Positions 8,025 through 16,210 of a DNA stretch of 64,000 nucleotides are shown here, in pieces. Under the pieces are notes generated by a model, which was not told the DNA's origin, did not search any database, and saw nothing but the letters and a program-made list of their open reading frames with translations. The stretch is from Saccharopolyspora galaxeae (lineage in GTDB: Bacteria > Actinomycetota > Actinomycetes > Mycobacteriales > Pseudonocardiaceae): NCBI RefSeq assembly GCF_016526145.1, contig NZ_JADDUE010000003.1:62001-126000 (forward strand). Direction: 5' to 3'. The position numbers were made by a program, and so were the translations under genes. The first letter of the stretch is position 1, and every line of letters starts with the position of its first letter.

Positions 8025-9148
8025 TGATCGTCCCGGCCCTTCCCGCCACCGGCGCGTGGCGGGAAGGGCACCCGCCGGGACGGCGCGAGTGGGTCCGGCT
8101 GGCGCCGTTGCCGCTGGCCGCGGGCGGGAAGCTCACCGGTGCCCGGCTGGCCTACGAGACGTGGGGCGAACTCGCCCCGGACGGTTCGAACGCGGTGCTC
8201 GTGCTGCACGCGCTGACCGGCGACAGCCACGTGCGCGGGCGGGCCGAGCCCGGGCATCCGAGCCCCGGCTGGTGGCACGAGCTGGTCGGACCGGGCCGCG
8301 CGTTGGACACCGACCGGTGGTTCGTGGTCGCGCCCAACGCGCTCGGTGGCTGCCAGGGCAGCACCGGCCCGGCGGAGAACGCCACGGACGGGCGGGCGTG
8401 GGGCTCCCGCTTCCCGATGATCACGGTGCGGGACATGGTGCGCGCGGAGGTCGAGCTGGCCGAAGCGCTCGGCGTGCGCCGCTGGGCGGCGGTGCTCGGC
8501 GGTTCGCTGGGCGGGATGCGGGCGCTGGAGTGGGCGGTCGACCAGCCCGAGCGGGTCGGCTCGGCGCTGCTGCTGTGCTGCGGGGCGATCTCCTCGGCCG
8601 AGCAGATCGCCTGGTCGTCGGCCCAGCTGCACGCGATCCGCGCCGATCCGGACTGGCTCGGCGGCGACTACCACCAGCTGCCCGCCGGGCGCGGGCCGCA
8701 CACCGGGCTCGGGATCGCGCGGCGCATCGCGCACCTGACCTACCGCAGCCCGCAGGAGCTGCAGGACCGGTTCGCCGCCGAGCACCAGGACGGCGAGCCG
8801 GCCGGCCGCTACGCGGTGGAGTCCTATTTGGACCACCACGCTGACAAGCTGGTGCGCAGGTTCGACGCGGCCAGCTACGTCGCGCTCACGCGGGCGATGT
8901 CCGCGCACGACGTGGGCCGGGACCGCGGCGGGGTCGCCGCCGCGCTGCGCCGGGTTCGCGCCCGGGTGCTGGTCGCCGGGGTGGACAGCGACCGGTTGTT
9001 CCCGCTCGCCCAGCAGCGCGCCCTGGCCGACGGCCTGCCGGGCTGCGGCCCCGCGCGGGTGGTGCGCTCGGCGGCCGGGCACGACGGGTTCCTCACCGAG
9101 AACGATCAGGTGGGAGCGCTGCTGCGGGAGCTGCTGGCCGAGTCTTGA
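8024..9148 (+). CDS. metX: Homoserine O-acetyltransferase
   Basis: Alpha/beta-hydrolase-fold acyltransferase of 374 residues that acetylates L-homoserine from acetyl-CoA, supplying MetY. The nucleophile elbow GGSLGGM carries Ser161; the acid is Asp323 in GVDSDRLFP and the base is His353 in GHDGFL. NALGGCQGSTGP is the conserved oxyanion and substrate-pocket segment of MetX. ATG 8024 overlaps the metY stop (TGATG), giving tight coupling and a 1:1 pathway unit. A succinyltransferase specificity cannot be excluded by eye but is less likely beside MetY. Confidence 0.95.
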   Translation: MIVPALPATGAWREGHPPGRREWVRLAPLPLAAGGKLTGARLAYETWGELAPDGSNAVLVLHALTGDSHVRGRAEPGHPSPGWWHELVGPGRALDTDRWFVVAPNALGGCQGSTGPAENATDGRAWGSRFPMITVRDMVRAEVELAEALGVRRWAAVLGGSLGGMRALEWAVDQPERVGSALLLCCGAISSAEQIAWSSAQLHAIRADPDWLGGDYHQLPAGRGPHTGLGIARRIAHLTYRSPQELQDRFAAEHQDGEPAGRYAVESYLDHHADKLVRRFDAASYVALTRAMSAHDVGRDRGGVAAALRRVRARVLVAGVDSDRLFPLAQQRALADGLPGCGPARVVRSAAGHDGFLTENDQVGALLRELLAES

Positions 9149-9173
9149 CTTCACCGCGGACGAGGCCAACCGT

Positions 9174-10832
9174 GTGGCAATGAGCACCTACGACGAACGC
9201 CCGTGGCTGGCCCGCTACGACGCCGGGCAGCCGCACGACGTCGCCGCCGAGTTCCCGAACGCGCTGGAGATGTTCCAGGACTCCGTGCGCCGCCACCCGG
9301 ACCTCCCGCTGATCCACTACTTCGACGGGACGCTCACCGTCCGCGAGTTCGACGAACTCACCGACGCCTTCGCCTGCGCGCTACTGGAGCGCGGCTGCTC
9401 GCCCGGCGATCGGGTCGCGCTCTACCTGCAGAACGTGCCGCAGTTCGGCATCGCGATGGTCGGCGCCTGGAAGGCCGGCTGCATCGCGGTCTCGATCAAC
9501 CCGATGAACCGGCACCGCGAGCTGGCGCTGCTGCTGGCCGACTCCGGAGCGCGCGTCCTGGTGGCGCTGCGCGGGCTGTACGAATCGGTGGGCGCCGCGG
9601 TGCTGCCGGACAGCCCGGTGGAGCTGACGATCACCACCTCCGAGCACGAGTACCAGACCCGCAGCGACCCGCGAGCACTACCGGACCCGATCGAGACCGT
9701 GCCCACCGGCACCGAGGACATGGCCGGGCTGATCGCCGCGCACCGCGGCCGGCGCCCGCCGCGGGTCTCGCCCGGCCCGGACGACGTCGCCGTGCTCACC
9801 TACACCTCCGGGACCACCGGCCCGCCGAAGGGCGCGATGAACACCCACGGCAACATCGTGTTCGACGCGCGGGTGTGGCGGGACTGGATCGGTGTCGGCG
9901 CCGACGACGTGATCCTCGGTGTGGCGCCGATGTTCCACATCACCGGGATGGTCGGGCACCTGGCGCTGGCGCTGCTGACGCCGGCACCGCTGGTGCTGAC
10001 CCACCGGTTCGAGGCCACCGCCGCGGTCGACGCGATCCGCGAGCACCGGCCGACGTTCACCGTCGGGGCGATCACCGTGTTCATCGCCCTGATGAACGCT
10101 CCGGGCGCGAGCAAGGACGACTTCACCAGCCTGCGCAAGATCTACTCCGGTGGCGCGCCGATCCCGCCGAGCACGGTGCAGGCGTTCGAGCAGCAATTCG
10201 GGCAGCGGATCCACAACGTCTACGGGCTCACCGAGACCTCCTCGGCCACGCACGCCCAGCCGTTCCACGCCGAGTCGCCGGTCGACGAGCTATCCGGTGC
10301 GCTCTCGGTCGGCGTGCCCGTCTACAGCACGGACGTGCGGATCGTCGGCGAGGACGGCGCGGACCTGCCGCCCGGCGAGGAGGGCGAGCTGGTGATCTCC
10401 GGCCCGCAGGTGGTGCCGGGATACTGGAACAAGCTCGAGGAGACCGCGCACGCCCTGCCCGGCGGCGCGCTGCACACCGGCGACGTCGGCTACATGGACG
10501 CCGCGGGCTGGTTCTACCTGGTGGACCGCAAGAAGGACCAGATCAACGCGGGCGGCTACAAGGTGTGGCCGCGCGAGGTCGAGGACGTGCTCTACGAGCA
10601 CCCCGCGGTGCGCGAAGCCGCCGTCGTCGGCGTCGCCGACCCGTACCGGGGCGAGACGGTGAAGGGGTACGTGAGCGTGCGCCCGGGCCAACGCGCCACC
10701 CCGGAAGAACTGGTGGCGTTCTGCAAGGAGCGGATGGCCGCCTACAAGTACCCGCGAGAGGTCGAAGTTCTCGACGAACTCCCCAAAACCACCACCGGCA
10801 AGCTGCTGCGCCGCGAACTCCGCGCCCGGTGA
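9174..10832 (+). CDS. AMP-forming acyl-CoA synthetase / ligase
   Basis: ANL-superfamily adenylating enzyme of about 552 residues. It has the P-loop-like LTYTSGTTGPPKGAM motif, GLTETSSATHAQ (A5), YLVDRKKDQINAGGYKVWPREVE (A8 hinge) and the catalytic C-terminal lysine in KTTTGKLLRRELR (A10). It would activate a medium- or long-chain or aryl carboxylate to its CoA ester. Start GTG 9174 or ATG 9180, two codons apart. It follows metX by 25 bases, so read-through from the met operon is possible, but no functional link is evident. It is convergent with pobA. The neighbouring 4-hydroxybenzoate gene makes an aromatic acid one possible substrate. Confidence 0.88.
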   Translation: MAMSTYDERPWLARYDAGQPHDVAAEFPNALEMFQDSVRRHPDLPLIHYFDGTLTVREFDELTDAFACALLERGCSPGDRVALYLQNVPQFGIAMVGAWKAGCIAVSINPMNRHRELALLLADSGARVLVALRGLYESVGAAVLPDSPVELTITTSEHEYQTRSDPRALPDPIETVPTGTEDMAGLIAAHRGRRPPRVSPGPDDVAVLTYTSGTTGPPKGAMNTHGNIVFDARVWRDWIGVGADDVILGVAPMFHITGMVGHLALALLTPAPLVLTHRFEATAAVDAIREHRPTFTVGAITVFIALMNAPGASKDDFTSLRKIYSGGAPIPPSTVQAFEQQFGQRIHNVYGLTETSSATHAQPFHAESPVDELSGALSVGVPVYSTDVRIVGEDGADLPPGEEGELVISGPQVVPGYWNKLEETAHALPGGALHTGDVGYMDAAGWFYLVDRKKDQINAGGYKVWPREVEDVLYEHPAVREAAVVGVADPYRGETVKGYVSVRPGQRATPEELVAFCKERMAAYKYPREVEVLDELPKTTTGKLLRRELRAR

Positions 10833-10854
10833 ACCGACCTGGAGCCGGAACGAG

Positions 10855-12042
10855 TCACGCAGGCCCGGCGGGCAGCGGCAGGCCGACGTAGTTCTCCGCC
10901 AACGAGGTGGCGGCCGCCGTCGAATTTGCCACGTAGTCCAGGTGGGACAGCTGCAACCGGCGTCCGAAGTCGTCCGCGGCCGGGTCGGTGTGCAGCAGCG
11001 TGGTCATGAAGTACGAGAAGTGCTCGGCCCGCCACACCCGCCGCAGCGCGGTGTCCGAATAGGCGTCCAGTTCGGCGTCGTCACCGCGCAGCAGCGACGA
11101 GCCCAGCGCGCGGGCCAGCAGCGTCACGTCCGCTGCGGCCAGGTTGAGCCCCTTCGCCCCGGTCGGCGGCACGATGTGCGCCGCGTCGCCGGCCAGCAGC
11201 AACCGCCCGTGCCGCAGCGGTTCGGACACGAAGCTGCGCATCGGCGTCACGGATCGTTCGGTGATCGGCCCGCGCTGCAGCTTCCAGTCCGCGTCGACCT
11301 CGAAGCGCCGGTCCAGTTCCGCCCAGATCTCCTCGTCCGGCCAGTCCTGCAGCGAGGTGTCCGGCGGCACTTGCAGGTACAGCCTGCTGACCTGGGTCGA
11401 ACGCATGCTGTGCAGCGCGAAGCCGCGCTCGTGATTGGCGTAGATCAGCTCGTCGGTGGACGGCGGCACCGAAGCGAGGATGCCCAGCCACGCGTAGGGA
11501 TAGGTGCGCTCGTAGGTCCGCACCCGCTCCGTCGGGATGGATTTGCGCGCCACACCGTGGAAACCGTCGGTTCCGACGACGTAATCGGCCGCCAGGACCT
11601 GCTCGGCGCCGTCGTGCCGGTAGCGCACCCTGGGCTGCTCCCCCTCGGCGCCCTCCACCGCGAGCGCTTCCGCCTCGAACAGCACCGGGGAGCCGGACTC
11701 CAGGCGCAACGCCACGAGATCGCGCACGACCTCGGTCTGCGCGTAGACCATCACCTGCCGTCCGCCGGTCAGCGCGGCCATGTCGATGCGGTGCCCGGCC
11801 CTGCCGAAGCGCAGTTCGATGCCGTCGTGCGGCAGGCCCTCGCGGTCCATCCGCTCCCCCGCGCCGCATTCGCGCAGCACGTCGATGGTGCCCTGCTCCA
11901 GGATCCCGGCGCGCTGGCGGTGCTCGACGTGCTCGCGGGAGCGGGATTCCAGCACGACCGAGTCGATGCCCTGCCGCTGCAGCAGCCGGGCCAGCAGCAG
12001 TCCGGCCGGTCCCGCTCCGATGATGGCCACGCTGGTGCGCAT
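10855..12042 (-). CDS. pobA: 4-Hydroxybenzoate 3-monooxygenase
   Basis: Class A flavoprotein hydroxylase of 395 residues. The FAD fold SVAIIGAGPAGLLLARLL is at residues 4-21, followed by QRAGILEQGTIDVLRECGAGERM, characteristic of PobA. The DG motif appears as YVVGTDGFHGVARKSIP, and the second FAD motif as GRLLLAGDAAHIVPPTGAKGLNLA. It converts 4-hydroxybenzoate to protocatechuate using NAD(P)H and O2. ATG 12042 is preceded by GGGAGC at good spacing. It is divergent from a MarR regulator across a region with two palindromic operators, so control by that regulator is likely. No protocatechuate-cleavage genes are in the window. Confidence 0.92.
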   Translation of the reverse strand: MRTSVAIIGAGPAGLLLARLLQRQGIDSVVLESRSREHVEHRQRAGILEQGTIDVLRECGAGERMDREGLPHDGIELRFGRAGHRIDMAALTGGRQVMVYAQTEVVRDLVALRLESGSPVLFEAEALAVEGAEGEQPRVRYRHDGAEQVLAADYVVGTDGFHGVARKSIPTERVRTYERTYPYAWLGILASVPPSTDELIYANHERGFALHSMRSTQVSRLYLQVPPDTSLQDWPDEEIWAELDRRFEVDADWKLQRGPITERSVTPMRSFVSEPLRHGRLLLAGDAAHIVPPTGAKGLNLAAADVTLLARALGSSLLRGDDAELDAYSDTALRRVWRAEHFSYFMTTLLHTDPAADDFGRRLQLSHLDYVANSTAAATSLAENYVGLPLPAGPA

Positions 12043-12071
12043 CCACAGCTCCCTCGGCGCCGGAGAATTTA

Positions 12072-12085
12072 ATCCGTGTACGGAT
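12072..12085. promoter_or_regulatory. Candidate MarR operator, pobA-proximal
   Basis: ATCCGTGTACGGAT is an inverted repeat with 6-base arms around GT, in the 159-base intergenic region about 30 bases upstream of the pobA start. It differs by one base from the second site at 12159-12174. Confidence 0.65.
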
Positions 12086-12158
12086 GAGTTGGCTAACACC
12101 GTCCAGCCTGCAACATCCGTTGTCAACTGTCCGATTTCCGCTGCCTCGATCAAGAGTC

Positions 12159-12174
12159 GATCCGTGCACGGATC
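12159..12174. promoter_or_regulatory. Candidate MarR operator, regulator-proximal
   Basis: GATCCGTGCACGGATC is a perfect 16-base palindrome, 28 bases before the regulator's GTG start. The shared consensus ATCCGTGYACGGAT with the pobA-proximal site points to one dimeric repressor controlling both divergent genes. A shorter ATCGG-T-CCGAT repeat follows at 12175-12185. Confidence 0.7.
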
Positions 12175-12201
12175 ATCGGTCCGATCAAGCACAATGGCCG
12201 G

Positions 12202-12657
12202 GTGGGACCCATCGATCTCGGCACGCATCCCGGGCACCTGTTCCGGCGCGTCCAGCAAGTGCACACCATGCTGTGGGGCGCGGCGGTCTCCGAGGAGATC
12301 ACGCCGCCCCAGTTCGCGGTGCTCAACGGGCTCGCCGAAGAACCGGAACGGGACCAGCGCACGCTGGCCGAGCGGGTCGCGCTGGACCGCTCCACCGCCG
12401 CCGACGTGGTGGCGCGGCTGGTGCGGCGCGGGCTGGTCGAACGCACCAAGGACAGCGCGGACGGGCGGCGCAACGTGCTCCGGTTGACCGAGTCCGGGCA
12501 AGCCGCGCACGAGAACCTGGTGCGCCGCACCGAGCGGATGATCGAGATCTTGCTGACCCCGTTGCGGGGAGACGAGCGGGAGCAGCTGCTCGCGCTGCTG
12601 TCCCGCGTCGCCGAGGCGGGCGAACGCATCCGCGATCCCGGAACGGCCCGGAGCTGA
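12202..12657 (+). CDS. MarR-family transcriptional regulator (likely pobA regulator)
   Basis: Protein of 151 residues with a winged helix-turn-helix: TPPQFAVLNGLAEEPERDQRTLAERVALDRSTAADVVARLVRRGLVERT, then the wing SADGRRNVLRLTESG. Flanking helices form the MarR dimer interface. It is divergent from pobA, with paired ATCCGTGYACGGAT palindromes between them. It probably represses pobA and itself and releases DNA on binding an aromatic ligand such as 4-hydroxybenzoate; the ligand is inferred. The GTG at 12202 is the first in-frame start after the operator; the nearby ATG at 12194 is out of frame. Confidence 0.88.
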   Translation: MGPIDLGTHPGHLFRRVQQVHTMLWGAAVSEEITPPQFAVLNGLAEEPERDQRTLAERVALDRSTAADVVARLVRRGLVERTKDSADGRRNVLRLTESGQAAHENLVRRTERMIEILLTPLRGDEREQLLALLSRVAEAGERIRDPGTARS

Positions 12658-12713
12658 CGCCACCCGAACCGGTTCCCGTCAAGAGGCCCCACCTGAGCAG
12701 GTGACCGTCGCCG

Positions 12714-12735
12714 CCGCGGTTCACCCGAACCGCGG
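12714..12735 (+). terminator. Hairpin downstream of the MarR gene
   Basis: CCGCGGTT and AACCGCGG form a perfect 8-bp stem with a 6-base loop, 57 bases after the regulator stop. There is no U-tract, as is common in actinomycetes. The rest of 12658-12932 shows nothing further of note apart from a small CACCTG-AG-CAGGTG repeat. Confidence 0.45.
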
Positions 12736-12932
12736 CACCGGCGCTGCCGGTACGGCCACGAACAGAACGCGGCCGCCACTCCATCGCGCAGTAGCGCCTG
12801 CGACGCGCAGGCACGATCCGGCGAACGGCTCGCCCGGTTCGGCACGCAGGGTTTCAGCGCCGTTCGCGCGCATCCGGCAGCGCCGCGGCACCGATCTCAC
12901 CATGAGCGACATCAGCGCAGGTGGGAGGTGTG

Positions 12933-15900
12933 ATGCGACGTCCTGACCCCGTCGCGGCGCCAGGTTCGGCGCAGGTACCGCGCCCGGACCTCGACGACGC
13001 GCTGGCGGCGGCCACCCGCAACCTGGTGTGCCTGGTGATCGGAGCGGCCGGCTGGGGCAAGACGACCGCGGTCCGCTCGTGGGCCGAGTCGACCGGTGCC
13101 GATGCGCTCTGGTGGGCGCCCAGCGGATCGGGCCGGGATGCCGAACGGCTGCTGGGCGACCTCGCCCGCGCGGCGCTGCCCGCGGATGCGGACCATGCCG
13201 GCGACGCCGCGCCGGTACGCGATGCGGCCGAGGCGTGCGACCGGCTCGGCGCACTTCGCAGCACCCTGCACCTGGTGATCGACGAGCTGCACGAAGTGGA
13301 CGAACCGACGGCGCGAACGCTCGCCGAACTCTGCCGCCTCGCCCCGTCCGGGCTGCACTTGGTGCTGCTGTCCCGGCAAGATCCCCCGTTCTCCCTGGAA
13401 CGGCTCCGGGGGCGGGGCAAAGTGACCGAGATCGATGCGGCCCGGCTGGCCCTCGCCCCCTCCGAGATCGCCGAACTCCTGCGCACAGCGCTGGGCGCGC
13501 AACCGCCCGGACTCGCCGATGCACTGCACGAACGCACCGGCGGCTGGCCGGCCGCGGTCTGCCGCGCAGTGCAATCGCTGCGCGCGGTGCCGGAACCCCG
13601 CGCGGCCGAGGCGCTGCCCGCCGACCACTTCCGCCCGTACCTGACCGAAGAAGTGCTGGACGGCGAACCGGAACCGGCGCGGCACGCGCTGCACCGGCTG
13701 GCCGTGCTCGGCGAAGCCACCGCGGCGGAGTCCGGCGACGTGCTCACCGACTTGGCCAGGCGCGGACTGCTGCGTCCGGCCGGGCTCGGGCGCTGGTCGC
13801 TGGTGCCGCCGCTGGCGGAGTTCTTCGCCGAATCCCGGGTCGTCACCGCCGAAGCCCGCACGGAACTGCACCTGCAGGCCGCCGAAGAGCACCGCCGCGA
13901 AGGCAGGCTGGGGCAGGCGCTGCGGCACCTGGTCACCGCACGCGACGCGGACGGCTGCGCGGCGCTGCTGCACGAGTCCGGGCCCGCGCTGCTGGAGGCC
14001 GGGCACGTCGACGCGGTGCTGGACGCGGACGCGCTGCTCGGTGAGCGCGCAGACGTGTCCCTGGCCCGAATCGCCGGGCAGGCCCACCAGATCCGCGGCC
14101 GCTGGGCGGAAGCTGCGCGGCGGTGGCGGCACGCGGGAGATCCGGGCGAGCCGGGCCTGGCGTGGCGCATCGCTGCCGGTGCGCTCGCTCGCGGCGAACC
14201 CCGCGAAGCGCTGGCTGCCTGTTCGGCCGCCGCTCCCGTCGACGGCGACCCCGACACCGCCCGGGTGTTCGCGGTGGCAGCGGTGGCGCACCGCCTCATC
14301 GGCGAGATCGAGCGCGGCGCCGAGTTCGCGGAACAAGCGGTGGACGTGGCGCAACGCAGCCGCGGAATTCCGGGCGCCGGACAGATCTCCGCAGTGGCGC
14401 ACGGCGCTCGCGCGGTGCTGAACGCCGCGCGCGGAGATCACCGGGGTGCCGTCACCGCTTGGTTCGACGCCACCGAGAACGCTCCGGACGGCCGGCTCGC
14501 CCAGCTGCACGTCGTCCGGGCGCTGCACCTGGTGGAGGGCGGCTCGCCCGGAGAAGCGGTGCAGCACGCCGACAAGGCGCTGCGCATCGCCGAACAACAC
14601 GGTGAACCGCTGTTGCGGGCGCACGCGCTCACCCAGCGAGGCGCGGCGCTGGCCCGGCTCGGCCGGTTCGACGAGGCGATCGTGGCGCACGACGAAGCAT
14701 GCGACGTCTTCCGCCGCTACGGCTCGCGGTTCCTGTCCTGGTCGCTGTGCGTGCGCGGGGACGTGCACCGCCAACGCGGGCGGCTGGAACGCGCCCGCTC
14801 CGCCTATGAAGAAGCGCTCGCGCTGGCCGGACCGGACCTGCTCGGCACCAGCTCGGCGCTGCTGGGGCTCGCACGAGTGCGAGTCGTCGACGACCCGGAC
14901 GAAGCGCTCCGATCCGCGCAGCGGGCGATCAGCCTCGGCGAGCTGCTGCACGAGGTGCGCGCGCTGCTGACCCGCGGCTGGATCTGGTGGGAGACCGGCG
15001 CGACCGAGATGGCCCGCGCCGACGCCGCGCTGGCCGCCGAACGTGCCCGGGCGCGCGGCGACGAGCCCGGCCTGGCCGAAGCGCTGGCGCTGACCGCGGT
15101 GACCTCCCCGGATCCGCTGGAGCACGGACGGGCGCTCGACGAGGCCGTGCAGATCTGGCGCGAAGGCGGCTTCGGCATCGAGCAAGCGCAGGGACTGCTG
15201 CTGCGGCACCGGCTGGGCCCGGCCCGCGACGGGGTGCCCGCCACGGTCGACCTCGCCGAGCGCACCTTGCGCGAACACGGCATCGTGCCGGATTCCCGCA
15301 CCGCCGCCGGACCGCTGGCGGCGGTCGCGCACCTGGCTCCTCCGGTCGCGCTGCACGCGCTGGGAGTGTTCCAGGTCGAGCACGCAGGGCGCCCGGTGCC
15401 GAAGGCGTCGTGGCAGTCCCGCAAAGCGCGGGACCTGCTGAAGATCCTGGTGGCGAAGCGGCGGCCGGTGCGCCGGGAAGAACTGATGGAGCTGCTGTGG
15501 CCGGAGGTCGAGCCGGTCCGGGCTGGCAACCGGCTGTCGGTACTGCTCTCGACCGTGCGCGACGTGCTCGCCTCCCGCGGACCTGCGGCCGGGTCGGTGC
15601 TGCTGACCAGCGAAGCGGGCACGGTCGGGCTGGACCCGCGGCACGTGCGCATCGACGTGGAGTCCTTCGCCGCCCAGGCCGAGCGCGCGCTTGAGGCGCA
15701 CCGCCAGGACCACGACGAGGTCACCGAGCTGCTGCTGGCCGCCGAAGCCGCCTACACCGGCGATTTCCTGGAGGACGATCCGTACCAGGACTGGGCGGCC
15801 CCGCTGGCCGACGAGCTGCGCACCACGCACACCGCGCTGCTGCGGGCGCTGACCCGGCGGCTGCGCGACGAAGGCGACGCCGACCGGGTCGCGCGGTTCG

Positions 15901-16100
15901 CGCTGCGGCTGCTGCGGGACGACCCGTACGACGAAGAGGCGCACCTCGACCTGGTCGAGACGTTGCTGCGCCAGGAGCGGTTCGGGGAGGCGCGGCGCCG
16001 CTACGAGATCTACGGCGAGCGGATGCGGGAGATCTCGGTAGCGCCGCGCCCGTTCCCGGAAGTCTCCGGCACCCGGCGCCCCGATCACCCTTCCGAGTAG
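12933..16100 (+). CDS. Large NTPase-TPR-BTAD transcriptional regulator
   Basis: Protein of about 1,055 residues. The N-terminal STAND/MalT-like ATPase has a Walker A (GAAGWGKTT, residues 37-45) and a Walker B-like LHLVIDELHE. Residues about 300-780 are alpha-helical repeats of TPR type. The C-terminal about 240 residues combine an OmpR-like winged helix (RKARDLLKILVAKRRPVRREELMELLWPE) with a bacterial transcriptional activation domain (EEAHLDLVETLLRQERFGEARRRYEIY). The DNA-binding domain is therefore at the C-terminus, the reverse of classical large SARPs. ATG 12933 has GGAGG just upstream. It probably activates the S9-like gene 110 bases downstream. The ligand or signal is unknown. Confidence 0.85.
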   Translation: MRRPDPVAAPGSAQVPRPDLDDALAAATRNLVCLVIGAAGWGKTTAVRSWAESTGADALWWAPSGSGRDAERLLGDLARAALPADADHAGDAAPVRDAAEACDRLGALRSTLHLVIDELHEVDEPTARTLAELCRLAPSGLHLVLLSRQDPPFSLERLRGRGKVTEIDAARLALAPSEIAELLRTALGAQPPGLADALHERTGGWPAAVCRAVQSLRAVPEPRAAEALPADHFRPYLTEEVLDGEPEPARHALHRLAVLGEATAAESGDVLTDLARRGLLRPAGLGRWSLVPPLAEFFAESRVVTAEARTELHLQAAEEHRREGRLGQALRHLVTARDADGCAALLHESGPALLEAGHVDAVLDADALLGERADVSLARIAGQAHQIRGRWAEAARRWRHAGDPGEPGLAWRIAAGALARGEPREALAACSAAAPVDGDPDTARVFAVAAVAHRLIGEIERGAEFAEQAVDVAQRSRGIPGAGQISAVAHGARAVLNAARGDHRGAVTAWFDATENAPDGRLAQLHVVRALHLVEGGSPGEAVQHADKALRIAEQHGEPLLRAHALTQRGAALARLGRFDEAIVAHDEACDVFRRYGSRFLSWSLCVRGDVHRQRGRLERARSAYEEALALAGPDLLGTSSALLGLARVRVVDDPDEALRSAQRAISLGELLHEVRALLTRGWIWWETGATEMARADAALAAERARARGDEPGLAEALALTAVTSPDPLEHGRALDEAVQIWREGGFGIEQAQGLLLRHRLGPARDGVPATVDLAERTLREHGIVPDSRTAAGPLAAVAHLAPPVALHALGVFQVEHAGRPVPKASWQSRKARDLLKILVAKRRPVRREELMELLWPEVEPVRAGNRLSVLLSTVRDVLASRGPAAGSVLLTSEAGTVGLDPRHVRIDVESFAAQAERALEAHRQDHDEVTELLLAAEAAYTGDFLEDDPYQDWAAPLADELRTTHTALLRALTRRLRDEGDADRVARFALRLLRDDPYDEEAHLDLVETLLRQERFGEARRRYEIYGERMREISVAPRPFPEVSGTRRPDHPSE

Positions 16101-16136
16101 CAGCGGCCACACTTCCGGGTGCCTCCGGCCGTTTTC

Positions 16137-16178
16137 TAAGGAAACCTTAAACCGTCTTGAACTGCGATTTCCTAGCCT
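16137..16178 (+). promoter_or_regulatory. Candidate BTAD/SARP-type operator and promoter
   Basis: CTTAAAC (16146-16152) and CTTGAAC (16156-16162) are heptamer direct repeats, 6 of 7 identical, one helical turn apart, lying about 10 bases before a TAGCCT -10-like element (16173-16178). This resembles SARP promoters, where heptamer repeats replace the -35. A TAAGG-AAA-CCTTA inverted repeat (16137-16149) overlaps the first repeat. It is between the BTAD regulator and the S9-like gene. Confidence 0.45.
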
Positions 16179-16210
16179 CGCGGCGTGCATCCCGCTGAAC
16201 CGGGGCGCCG

